Origin: JAIRVZ01 sp031553755
GTDB taxonomy: Bacteria; Bacteroidota; Bacteroidia; Bacteroidales; Azobacteroidaceae
DNA length: 49,018 bases
Assembly (NCBI GenBank): GCA_031553755.1
Contig: JAVBKZ010000005.1
Span: 1-49,018, forward strand
Direction of reading: 5' to 3'
Shown here: piece after piece, positions 17,601-25,869 of the stretch
Layout: each line of letters opens with the position of its first letter
How positions within the stretch are numbered: the first letter of the stretch is position 1
The notes under the pieces: model-generated
Seen by the model: only the letters and a program-made list of their open reading frames with translations
What the model was told of the DNA's origin: nothing
Database searches by the model: none
Made by a program: the position numbers and the translations under genes

Positions 17601-18891
17601 TATCGTATTGCTTTCACACAATATACCTTATGCTTCTAAATTGTATTTCAAATCGGGAGATAAGGTGAAAAAAGGAGATCTAATCATCGAATGGGATCCA
17701 TTCAACGCTGTTATTGTATCAGAATTTTCCGGACGTATCGCGTTTGAAAACTTAATTGAAGGTTCTACTTTCAAAGTGGAATATGACGATCAAACCGGTT
17801 TGAAAGAAAAGATCATTGTTGAAAGCCGTGATAAGACGAAACTTCCGAGTGCTCAAATCTTGGATGAAAATGGAGAAGTCTTGAGATCATATAGTTTACC
17901 TTTGGGCGCTCACATCGTGAAAGAAGCCGGAGATTTGGTTAAGACAGGTGAGGTATTGGTTAAAATTCCTCGTGCTGTTGGTAAAACCGGAGATATTACC
18001 GGAGGTCTTCCTCGTGTTACTGAATTATTTGAGGCTCGTAATCCTTCGAATCCCGCGGTAGTTTCAGAAATCGATGGAGAAATTTCTTTCGGAAAAATCA
18101 AACGTGGAAATAGGGAACTTATCGTTACTTCTAAAACGGGAGAATTTAAAACATACTTGGTTTCACTTTCAAAACAAATTCTTGTACAAGAAAATGACTA
18201 CGTTCGTGCCGGTATGCCTTTATCTGATGGAGCAATTACTCCGGGAGATATTTTGGCAATTAACGGACCAACAGCAGTTCAGGAATATATTGTCAATGAA
18301 GTTCAGGACGTGTATCGCTTACAAGGTGTGAAAATTAACGACAAACATTTTGAAGTGATTGTTCGTCAGATGATGAGAAAAGTTGAAATTGTAGAACCGG
18401 GAGATACCCGTTTCCTCGAACAACAACTTGTCGATAAAAGTGAGGTAATGGAAGAAAACGATAGAATTTGGGGTAAGAAAGTTATTATTGATAGCGGAGA
18501 TTCTCCAAATATGAAACCCGGACAAATTGTTACTGCTCGTAAACTGAGAGATGAAAATAGTGCTTTGAAACGCAGAGACTTGAAATTAGTTGAGGTTCGT
18601 GATGCTATACCAGCTACTGCAAAACAAATTTTACAAGGAATTACTCGTGCCGCTCTTCAAACAAATAGCTTTATGTCGGCCGCATCCTTTCAGGAAACAA
18701 CTAAAGTGTTGAATGAAGCTGCGATCAATGGAAAAGTAGATAATTTGGAAGGTATGAAAGAAAATGTGATTTGTGGTCACTTGATTCCTGCCGGAACCGG
18801 TTTACGCGACTACGATAAATTGATTGTAGGAAGTAAGGATGATTTTGAAAAAGCGCAAATAGCTTCAGGAAGAAGAAATTTGGTAGGTTAA
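14620..18891 (+). CDS. rpoC: DNA-directed RNA polymerase subunit beta-prime
   Basis: A 1423-residue catalytic subunit. The N-terminal zinc ribbon [20 protein letters not shown] lies near residues 67-86. The Mg-binding motif [12 protein letters not shown] is near residue 468 and the second zinc site ([13 protein letters not shown]) near 888. The trigger-loop region ([16 protein letters not shown]) follows. Length and domain order are normal for Bacteroidota, with no split or intein. A clear intrinsic terminator lies 25 bp after the stop codon. Confidence 0.98.
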   Translation: [1423 protein letters not shown]

Positions 18892-18915
18892 ATTCTTAAA
18901 AAACTATAGAAAGAT

Positions 18916-18947
18916 AAAGAGTATCCGTGAAGGGTACTCTTTTTTTT
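18916..18947 (+). terminator. Rho-independent terminator after rpoC
   Basis: AGAGTATCC (18918-18926) pairs with GGGTACTCT (18932-18940, one G-T wobble) around a short GTGAA loop, extended by A-T pairs and followed by a long T run. It ends the rpl-rpo transcription unit. Confidence 0.88.
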
Positions 18948-19071
18948 GTAATTATTTATTTGTAACTTCGCATTGCTTAATTCGATTGATACTATAAGGA
19001 TGCTATCCGATTTAGTTTAATGATTAATTCTTTCATTTTTATATTTTTCTCATTATAAATTCTAAAAAACA

Positions 19072-19890
19072 ATGACAAAACAACAATTATTCGAAAATAT
19101 AAAAAAAAAGCAATCATTCCTTTGTGTAGGATTAGATACTGACATAAAAAAAATTCCGCAACATTTATTAAAAGAAGAAGACCCTATTTTTGCTTTTAAC
19201 AAAGCCATTATTGATGCAACCGCCGATTATTGCGTAGCATATAAACCCAATCTGGCTTTTTATGAAAGCTTAGGAGCCAAAGGATTACTCGCCTTTGAAA
19301 AAACGGTAGAATATATCCGTAAAAATTATCCCGACCAATTTATCATTGCTGATGCCAAACGGGGCGATATTGGGAATACTTCCGAAATGTATGCCCGTTC
19401 ATTTTTCGATTTTATGGATTTGGATGCAGTAACGGTTGCTCCATACATGGGAGAAGACAGCGTGAAACCATTCCTGATTTATCCTGAAAAATGGGTGATT
19501 TTATTGGCTTTAACTTCCAATAAAGGTTCGCAAGATTTCCAGATGACAGAAGATAAAAACGGAGAACGCCTGTTTGAAAAAGTCCTGAAAAAATCTCAGG
19601 AATGGGCGACCGACGAACAAATGATGTATGTAGTCGGAGCCACACAAGGCAAAATGTTTGAAGAAATCCGCGAACATGCTCCTAATCATTTTCTATTGGT
19701 TCCCGGAGTTGGGGCACAAGGAGGAAGCCTGGAAGAAGTTGCCAGATATGGTATGAACAGTCAATGCGGTTTGTTGGTTAATTCATCCCGCCAAATTATT
19801 TATGCTGATAGTTCCGAAAAATTTGCGGAAGCGGCAAAAGCAGAAGCAAAAAAAGTACAAGAAGAGATGTCTGGATATCTCAATAAATAA
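19072..19890 (+). CDS. pyrF: Orotidine 5'-phosphate decarboxylase (type 2)
   Basis: This enzyme decarboxylates OMP to UMP, the last step of de novo pyrimidine synthesis. The 272-residue protein is of the longer type-2 group. It shows LCVGLDTD near the start and the catalytic DAKRGDIGNTS motif, with D94, K96 and D99. A C-terminal phosphate-binding VPGVGAQGG and NSSRQIIYA complete the barrel. It stands alone between the rpoC terminator and the palindromic repeat. A weak -7-like TAACTTCGC lies about 100 bp upstream. Confidence 0.95.
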   Translation: MTKQQLFENIKKKQSFLCVGLDTDIKKIPQHLLKEEDPIFAFNKAIIDATADYCVAYKPNLAFYESLGAKGLLAFEKTVEYIRKNYPDQFIIADAKRGDIGNTSEMYARSFFDFMDLDAVTVAPYMGEDSVKPFLIYPEKWVILLALTSNKGSQDFQMTEDKNGERLFEKVLKKSQEWATDEQMMYVVGATQGKMFEEIREHAPNHFLLVPGVGAQGGSLEEVARYGMNSQCGLLVNSSRQIIYADSSEKFAEAAKAEAKKVQEEMSGYLNK

Positions 19891-19895
19891 AAAAT

Positions 19896-20048
19896 ATGAG
19901 TATCTGTTATACTGCCTAATCGCTCTGTTATCCCGCACTTGATGCGGGATCTATTATCGATCATTGCTGATTATCAATAGATTGCGGGTCAAGCCCGCAA
20001 TGACAAATTAGGCTTTCAATTTATTTCGGTAAAATAACGGATACTCAT
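19896..20048 (-). repeat. Structured palindromic repeat, copy 2 (complete, inverted relative to copy 1)
   Basis: This 153-bp element is bounded by terminal inverted repeats ATGAGTATCTGTTAT and ATAACGGATACTCAT. It contains ATCCCGCA/TGCGGGAT (19930-19950, loop CTTGA) and ATTGCGGG/CCCGCAAT (19981-20001, loop TCAAG). Read on the minus strand it aligns to copy 1 (1-138) along its length. One hairpin differs from copy 1 at two base pairs, and both changes are compensated on the opposite arm. It begins 6 bp after pyrF. Confidence 0.85.
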
Positions 20049-20062
20049 ATAAAAAATATCAA

Positions 20063-20482
20063 ATGAAAATAATATCACAATTGTTATTATTATTATTATT
20101 ATTATCATTTTGGTTTGTTTCCTGTTTTGCAGAAACAACAGATAATAAATTTGAATCAAATGCTATTGAAGGAATTACTTTCGAAAACTATCCCCGTATA
20201 GATGGCTCTACCTCTACCAAGCCACTTAATGCCTTGATTGCCTGTAAATTGTTGAATATTCGTTATGAATGGCAACCCAATCTTGTATCAGAAGGTTTTA
20301 GTGTAAAAGGATTAGCACATTCGGCACAATTTTCATTGATAGATGTTTCCGGCAATAAAATATTATCAAAGCAAGTAGTTAATGATGAATATATTTTTAT
20401 AAATACTTTACAAAAAGGTTTGTATATTGTGCAATTAATTACGGATAAAGGTATATCACAACATAAAATCATTAAAAAGTGA
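20063..20482 (+). CDS. Short secreted chimera: PstS-like N-terminal fragment plus T9SS sorting tail
   Basis: This 139-residue protein starts with a signal peptide containing eight consecutive leucines, encoded largely by seven TTA codons (20084-20104), and ending VSC, possibly a lipobox. Residues 38-60 (FENYPRIDGSTSTKPL and after) resemble the start of periplasmic phosphate-binding-like domains, but the domain stops after about 35 residues. The C-terminal part, about 85-139 (LIDVSGNKILSKQ, LQKGLYIVQLITDKG), fits a type A sorting domain of the type IX secretion system. The body expected between the two is missing. It may be an internally deleted remnant that stayed in frame, or a small secreted protein in its own right. 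No partner genes are adjacent. Confidence 0.6.
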   Translation: MKIISQLLLLLLLLSFWFVSCFAETTDNKFESNAIEGITFENYPRIDGSTSTKPLNALIACKLLNIRYEWQPNLVSEGFSVKGLAHSAQFSLIDVSGNKILSKQVVNDEYIFINTLQKGLYIVQLITDKGISQHKIIKK

Positions 20483-20515
20483 ATTCTTGTGATTAATAAA
20501 GTTTAGTAACAACCA

Positions 20516-21736
20516 ATGGACAATAGCCGTAAAATAATCAATGACCCGGTTTTCGGTTTCATCAATATCCCGGATGGGATTATTTTTGAACTAATAAACC
20601 ATCCTTATGTTCAGCGTTTAACCAGAATCAAGCAACTCGGATTAGCATCTTTGGTTTATCCGGGAGCGCAACACACAAGATTTCATCACTCTGTCGGAGC
20701 AATGTATTTAATGAGTGAAGCTATCAAACAATTGCGCTCTAAAGGTCATGAGATTACGTTTGAAGAATCTGATGCCGTTCTGAGTTGTATTTTGTTACAT
20801 GACATCGGACATGGACCTTTTTCGCATGTTCTTGAAAACACTTTGGTCAATAAAGTCAGTCATGAACAGATTTCCCTGATGTTAATGAATCGGATTAACA
20901 TCGAGTTTCAGGGTAGATTGAATCTTGCAATCTCTATTTTTAAGGATGAATATCCGAAACGATTTCTACATCAGTTGGTTAGTGGACAGTTGGATATGGA
21001 TCGTTTGGATTATCTGCGACGCGATAGTTTTTTTACCGGAGTTACAGAAGGAAATATCGGTTCTGCCCGTATCATCAAAATGCTTGATGTAAAAGACGAC
21101 AGATTGGTTGTTGAAGCCAAAGGAATCTATTCTATTGAAAATTTTTTAATGGCAAGAAGATTAATGTATTGGCAAGTTTATCTGCACAAGACTTGTGTCG
21201 CTGCCGAAAAAATGTTAATCAATACATTGAAAAGGGCAAGGTATCAGGCAAAACATCAAAAAATGTTAGAAACTTCTCCGTTTTTAGATTATTTTCTATG
21301 CAATGATGTGGATATATCGCTGTTTGAAAACGATCCGAAAGCACTCGACAATTTTGTAATGTTAGACGATAATGATATTTGGTATGCTCTCAAAATGTGG
21401 ACATTTCATCCCGATATTGTTTTAGCAATATTGAGTAATTCTCTATTAAACAGAAATTTGTATAAAATAGAAATTAAATCCGAACCTTTTGATTCTCTTA
21501 TTATAAACAATAAAAAGAAAGAATATATGAGTCGCTTTCGTATTTCCGGGGAAGATGCCGGATTTTTAATTTCTTCGGATGAAATATCAACAAATATGTA
21601 TAATGAATTTGACGACAGCATTGATATTTTATTCAAAGACGGAAACACCAAAGATATTGCTGAAGCATCGGATATGCTTAATATTCAGCTTCTTTCTAAA
21701 AAAATAAAGAAATATTATTATTGTTATTTGAAATAA
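20516..21736 (+). CDS. HD-domain phosphohydrolase (SAMHD1/dNTPase-like)
   Basis: A 406-residue metal-dependent phosphohydrolase of the HD superfamily, the group that includes dNTP triphosphohydrolases. The metal ligands are visible: HTRFHHSVGA supplies a histidine near residues 57-58, and LLHDIGHGPFSHVLE carries the HD pair at residues 95-96. A later GQLDMDRLDYLRRDS matches the conserved aspartate region of the subfamily. The C-terminal half (residues 220-406) is helical and poorly characterised. The next gene starts 2 bp after its stop, so the two are translationally linked. dNTP substrates are likely from family membership but not shown. Confidence 0.85.
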   Translation: MDNSRKIINDPVFGFINIPDGIIFELINHPYVQRLTRIKQLGLASLVYPGAQHTRFHHSVGAMYLMSEAIKQLRSKGHEITFEESDAVLSCILLHDIGHGPFSHVLENTLVNKVSHEQISLMLMNRINIEFQGRLNLAISIFKDEYPKRFLHQLVSGQLDMDRLDYLRRDSFFTGVTEGNIGSARIIKMLDVKDDRLVVEAKGIYSIENFLMARRLMYWQVYLHKTCVAAEKMLINTLKRARYQAKHQKMLETSPFLDYFLCNDVDISLFENDPKALDNFVMLDDNDIWYALKMWTFHPDIVLAILSNSLLNRNLYKIEIKSEPFDSLIINNKKKEYMSRFRISGEDAGFLISSDEISTNMYNEFDDSIDILFKDGNTKDIAEASDMLNIQLLSKKIKKYYYCYLK

Positions 21737-21738
21737 AA

Positions 21739-22287
21739 ATGACATTTTTTTCAAAAAAAGAATTAAGAGGGCACATCAAGCTTTTAAAAACTAAATATAC
21801 GCCTCGACAACTACAAACTTGGTCGGAAGAAATATGTTGCCAAATAAAAAACTTGTCGGTGTGGCAATCCGCGAAAACTGTGATGTTGTATAATGCTTTG
21901 CCGGATGAAGTAAATACAAAGCAACTGCTTGACGAACAATCAAAAATAATATTATTACCTGCTGTTGAAGAAAATGATTTAATTATAAGAACATATGAAG
22001 AAAATGATAATTTCCGAAAAGGAAGTTATGGTATACAAGAACCAACAGGAGAAATATTTAATGAATTAAACACCATAGACCTAATTGTGATTCCGGGAAT
22101 AGCTTTTGATCAAAATATGAATCGAATGGGACGAGGAAAAGGATATTACGACCGGTTTTTACCTCAAACAAAAGCAGTGAAAATTGGAATATGTTTCGAT
22201 TTTCAATTAATGGAAAATATTCAGGCAGAAGATTTTGATGTGAAAATGGATTTGATTATTACCCCGTCAAAACAATATTTTCGATAA
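21739..22287 (+). CDS. 5-formyltetrahydrofolate cyclo-ligase
   Basis: This enzyme converts 5-formyl-THF to 5,10-methenyl-THF with ATP, returning folinic acid to the one-carbon pool. From the ATG at 21739 the product has 182 residues; an in-frame TTG at 21721 lies within the previous gene and is less likely. The signature GRGKGYYDRFL near residue 132, the preceding IDLIVIPGIAFD and the N-terminal basic KKELRGHIK match the family. The 3' end overlaps the convergent DUF721 gene by 29 bp. Confidence 0.92.
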   Translation: MTFFSKKELRGHIKLLKTKYTPRQLQTWSEEICCQIKNLSVWQSAKTVMLYNALPDEVNTKQLLDEQSKIILLPAVEENDLIIRTYEENDNFRKGSYGIQEPTGEIFNELNTIDLIVIPGIAFDQNMNRMGRGKGYYDRFLPQTKAVKIGICFDFQLMENIQAEDFDVKMDLIITPSKQYFR

Positions 22288-22555
22288 CATCCATTCCTGC
22301 TTTTTTATTCAACTTTTCAACTAAATCAGAGCGGCACATAGATAATTCGTTTTTTAAAACAGCGGATGACAAACGAACGTATAAAGTTTTATTCCTGACA
22401 TATAAATTTTCAGTATAACGAATAGAAACCTTACCCAAAACATCACCCCAAGCATTAATTAGCCGGGTTTCAGCTAATTTTTCAGCGACCATAGGGTTTT
22501 CCTGAAAAAAATCTTTCAAGACTTCTCCTAATATTTGAGTGTTTGTCCGTTTCAT
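22259..22555 (-). CDS. DUF721/DciA-like protein
   Basis: A small protein of about 98 residues from the ATG at 22555; a TTG at 22594 overlaps the -33 element and is rejected. It has the DUF721 pattern: LGEVLKDFFQENPMVAEKL, then INAWGDVLGKVSIRYTENLYVRNKTLYVRL and a C-terminal ELSMCRSDLVEKLNKK. Members related to DciA help load the replicative helicase in bacteria without DnaC, but the Bacteroidota version is shorter and its role is inferred. It converges on and overlaps the 5-formyl-THF cyclo-ligase gene. Confidence 0.85.
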   Translation of the reverse strand: MKRTNTQILGEVLKDFFQENPMVAEKLAETRLINAWGDVLGKVSIRYTENLYVRNKTLYVRLSSAVLKNELSMCRSDLVEKLNKKAGMDVIENIVLTG

Positions 22556-22563
22556 AATTAGAC

Positions 22564-22594
22564 ACAAACTTAATATTTTTAATTGTATAGCCAA
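22564..22594 (-). promoter_or_regulatory. Promoter of the DUF721 gene
   Basis: On the minus strand TTG (22594-22592) and TAAGTTTGT (22572-22564) are separated by 19 nt, a good Bacteroidota promoter. The -7 box ends only 8 nt before the ATG at 22555, so the mRNA would be nearly leaderless. Confidence 0.65.
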
Positions 22595-22776
22595 TGGAAA
22601 ATAAAGTTTTTATTATCAATTATCAAATTTTTTCGAATCCATTATATCTTAAAAACTAAAGATAAATCACGGAAAATACTTAATTTGTAATTTTTTTATT
22701 TCTCAATGTAAAAGGAATATACATTTTTATTAATACATAAATAATTAAAAAATACTGTAAATTAAATTAAAATCAT

Positions 22777-22959
22777 TACCTTTGCAAGCGATTTTCTAAA
22801 ATAAAATTTAACGTGTTTCTATTGAGTATAATTTTGTATTATACTTCAAGATTTCTAAATTTTTCTTATCTTTATAGTCGGGTGGAATTCGAATAGAATA
22901 TAATGTGAGGTTGACCAAATAAAGGCGAAGTTGTTGAAATCTAAATCTTAGAGTAATTT
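22777..22959 (+). promoter_or_regulatory. Promoter and about 175-nt leader upstream of ugd
   Basis: TACCTTTGC at 22777-22785 is a perfect -7 box. The leader to the ugd ATG at 22960 is long and contains a hairpin AGTATAAT/ATTATACT (22825-22832 with 22838-22845) but no recognised riboswitch. The stretch before it (22595-22776) is AT-rich and otherwise shows nothing I recognise. Confidence 0.6.
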
Positions 22960-24270
22960 ATGAATATAGCGGTTGTAGGTACAGGATATGTTGGTCTCGT
23001 TTCGGGCGCTTGTTTTGCTGAAATGGGGATTGATGTAACTTGTGTAGATGTTGATGAGGCGAAAATTCAAAATTTACAGAGAGGGCAGGTGCCTATTTAC
23101 GAACCCGGACTGGATGAATTGGTTAAGCGAAATATGGAAGCCGACCGTTTACACTTTACAACGGATTTGACTTCTTGTTTGAATGATGTGGAAGTCGTTT
23201 TTTCCGCGGTAGGAACCCCACCTGATGAAGATGGATCAGCTGATCTGAAATATGTTTTGGCTGTCGCTAAAACATTCGGACAAAATATAAAAAAATACAC
23301 CATTTTAGTAACGAAATCTACGGTTCCTGTAGGCACGGCGAAAAAAGTAAAAGCGGCCATCCAGGAAGAGTTAGATAAACGAGGCGAACAAATAGAATTT
23401 GAAGTAGCTTCCAATCCCGAATTTTTAAAAGAAGGAGCCGCGATCAAAGACTTTATGTCTCCCGATCGGGTAGTTGTTGGGGTTGAAAGCGAACGGGCCG
23501 AAAAAGTGATGACCAAACTCTATCGTCCGTTTTTGGTAAATAATTTCCGTGTTTATTTCATGGATATACCATCGGCTGAAATGACAAAATATGCGGCCAA
23601 TGCCATGTTGGCTACTCGAATTTCTTTCATGAACGATATTGCCAATCTGTGTGATTTGGTTGGGGCGAATGTCGATATGGTTCGTAAAGGAATCGGAACA
23701 GACTCCCGTATCGGAGGCAAATTCCTTTATCCCGGTTGTGGATATGGCGGTTCTTGTTTCCCGAAAGATGTGAAGGCTTTGGCTCATACTGCCAAGGAAT
23801 ATGGTTATACCATGGAAGTGATTGAAGCAGTAGAATCGGTCAACGAACGTCAGAAATTTGTTGTGTTTGACAAAATTCAGTCCACGCTTGGCGACTTAAA
23901 AGGTAAAATTATCGCGGTTTGGGGATTGTCATTCAAGCCGGAAACCGATGATATGCGCGAAGCTCCCGCTTTGGTAATCATTGATAAATTGATAAAAGCA
24001 GGCGCTACCGTAAAAGTATATGATCCGGTAGCAATGCCTGAATGTAAACGGAAAATCGGAGATACAGTTGTTTATTGCAAAGATATGTATGAAGCGACTA
24101 TTGATGCCGATGCTATTGCTTTGGTGACGGAATGGAAACAATTCAGAATGCCATCTTGGTCGGTAATCCGGAAAGTTATGCGAACGCCGGTCGTGATCGA
24201 TGGTCGGAATATTTTCGACAAAGAAGAAATAACTTCGGAAGGGTTTGATTATAAAGCGATAGGGAAGTAA
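22960..24270 (+). CDS. ugd: UDP-glucose 6-dehydrogenase
   Basis: A cytoplasmic NAD-dependent enzyme that oxidises UDP-glucose to UDP-glucuronate for polysaccharide synthesis. The 436-residue protein has the N-terminal Rossmann motif GTGYVGLVSG (residues 7-16), ASNPEFLKEGAAIKDFMSPDRVVVG, and the catalytic cysteine C266 in YPGCGYGGSCFPKD. The C-terminal UDP-binding domain (WGLSFKPETDDMREAP) is intact. The GDP-mannose dehydrogenase is the main alternative; the EFLKEG and FKPETDDMREAP segments favour Ugd. It has its own promoter, and the accessory island begins inside its stop codon. It may serve the polysaccharide cluster 9 kb downstream. Confidence 0.93.
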   Translation: MNIAVVGTGYVGLVSGACFAEMGIDVTCVDVDEAKIQNLQRGQVPIYEPGLDELVKRNMEADRLHFTTDLTSCLNDVEVVFSAVGTPPDEDGSADLKYVLAVAKTFGQNIKKYTILVTKSTVPVGTAKKVKAAIQEELDKRGEQIEFEVASNPEFLKEGAAIKDFMSPDRVVVGVESERAEKVMTKLYRPFLVNNFRVYFMDIPSAEMTKYAANAMLATRISFMNDIANLCDLVGANVDMVRKGIGTDSRIGGKFLYPGCGYGGSCFPKDVKALAHTAKEYGYTMEVIEAVESVNERQKFVVFDKIQSTLGDLKGKIIAVWGLSFKPETDDMREAPALVIIDKLIKAGATVKVYDPVAMPECKRKIGDTVVYCKDMYEATIDADAIALVTEWKQFRMPSWSVIRKVMRTPVVIDGRNIFDKEEITSEGFDYKAIGK

Positions 24271-25838
24271 TGTCAAATCAACGCAAATATAGATATTTCA
24301 ATACTACAGGACCCTGTAATCCGGAAATGCATTATATGCTTCCTCCCGAAGATCGTTTGGTGGGAGCGCAATTGCACCGATATATCAGAGATCAATTGTA
24401 TTGGGTACTTCATGCACCTCGCCAAACAGGAAAGACAACTTTTCTGCAAAGTTGGATGCGTGAAATCAATGCAGGTACGGAAGCTATTTCATGTTATGTT
24501 AGTTTGGAAGATTGTCAGGGAGTAACGGAAAGAGCAGAGGCTATGCGTACGATTTGCAAGGCAATCGTCGATTATGCCGAATTATTCCAGATTCCTATTC
24601 CTAAGTATAATCCGGATGAAACAGAAGGTTTGTTACGTGATATTTTAATACAGTGGGCAGCGCTTGTTTCTCCTAAACCATTGGTAGTCCTTTTTGATGA
24701 AGTGGATGTTTTGGAAGGAGAAGCTTTGATTAGTTTTTTAAGACAATTGCGTGGAGGATTTGCCGGAAGAGGAATTGGAAAATTTCCTGTATCGATCGCT
24801 TTGGTTGGCATGCGTGATTTGAAAGATTATATTACGGCTTCCAAAGGAGGAATCGCGCCTAATCCAGGTTCCCCGTTTAATATCAAAGAGGATTCTGCGG
24901 TATTATCTAATTTTCATAAAAAAGATATTGTTATATTATTTTCCCAACGAACAGAAGAAACCGGACAACAGATTACGCAAGAAGCCTTGGATTATGTGTT
25001 TGAGCAATCGAAAGGTCAACCTTGGATAGTAAACTCATTGTTTAAACGTGCCACTATGCGTGTGTTGGATGAAGAAAGCACGGAAACAATTACTTTAGCG
25101 CATGTAGAGGAAGCGCGCCATCAAATGATCCTGGCAAGGGAAACTCATTTGGATGCATTGGCTGTGCGGATGGAAGACCCACGTGTAAGAAAAGTAATGG
25201 AAACCCTTATCACCGGTGAACCAGACCCTTTTCTTGCCAATGAAGAAGGATTTCGTATTTGCTTGGATTTAGGCTTGGTAACCATCGAAAATGGAACACC
25301 TACCGTAGCCAACCCGATGTATAAGGAGATAATTGCCAGGCATTTAACATACAGTGTTCAATTGGCCATTCCAGCTCCTGCTTGGCAATGGAAAAAAGCG
25401 GATGGTTCATTGGACATGGACAGGTTATTGAAAGAGTTCCAATTATTTTGGAGGAAAAATTCCGAGATATGGGAACAAAAATCAGATTATACGGAAGCAT
25501 TCCCGCACTTGTTATTAATGGCTTTTTTGCAACGCATTATTAATGGAGGCGGACGCATAGAACGTGAATACGCTGCCGGTCGCGGGCGGATGGATTTGCT
25601 CGTTGAATATGAGAAACACTTCTACATAATAGAGATTAAGCTCATACATTATTATGAGACGCTTGATTCTGTGAAGGAAGAAGGTTTGCAACAAATTTGC
25701 CGGTATCGGGATAAAATAAATGCCTCGGCCCCTTGTTATTTAGTTATATTTGATCGTCGCCCCGAAGCCCGGCAAAAAACATGGGATGAACGGATTTCTT
25801 GGGAAAATGTGGATGGAGTGACAGTAGTGGGGTGTTGA
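24270..25838 (+). CDS. AAA ATPase with C-terminal PD-(D/E)XK nuclease-like domain
   Basis: A 522-residue two-part protein. The N-terminus NTTGPCNPEMHYMLPPEDR is characteristic of a large, poorly characterised ATPase group found in Bacteroidota and other phyla. Walker A is APRQTGKTT (49-57) and Walker B is LVVLFDEVDVL with D143-E144. The C-terminal domain shows RGRMDLLVEY with D442 and IIEIK with E455 and K457, the D...ExK core of PD-(D/E)XK enzymes. Residues 350-430 link the two. The ATG overlaps the ugd TAA by one base, so expression may depend on the ugd transcript. A decayed copy of its middle part lies at 32125-32370. Function is unknown; DNA or RNA cleavage is inferred from the fold only. 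Confidence 0.8.
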   Translation: MSNQRKYRYFNTTGPCNPEMHYMLPPEDRLVGAQLHRYIRDQLYWVLHAPRQTGKTTFLQSWMREINAGTEAISCYVSLEDCQGVTERAEAMRTICKAIVDYAELFQIPIPKYNPDETEGLLRDILIQWAALVSPKPLVVLFDEVDVLEGEALISFLRQLRGGFAGRGIGKFPVSIALVGMRDLKDYITASKGGIAPNPGSPFNIKEDSAVLSNFHKKDIVILFSQRTEETGQQITQEALDYVFEQSKGQPWIVNSLFKRATMRVLDEESTETITLAHVEEARHQMILARETHLDALAVRMEDPRVRKVMETLITGEPDPFLANEEGFRICLDLGLVTIENGTPTVANPMYKEIIARHLTYSVQLAIPAPAWQWKKADGSLDMDRLLKEFQLFWRKNSEIWEQKSDYTEAFPHLLLMAFLQRIINGGGRIEREYAAGRGRMDLLVEYEKHFYIIEIKLIHYYETLDSVKEEGLQQICRYRDKINASAPCYLVIFDRRPEARQKTWDERISWENVDGVTVVGC

Positions 25839-25869
25839 AAGGGATTCTTAAATATATAAACAAACGGTA

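Noticed and set aside
22918..22936. A GGCG-containing stretch resembling an ops/JUMPstart element before ugd
   Set aside because: Only part of the motif agrees, it is on an AT-rich background, and RfaH-type ops elements are not established for this phylum.
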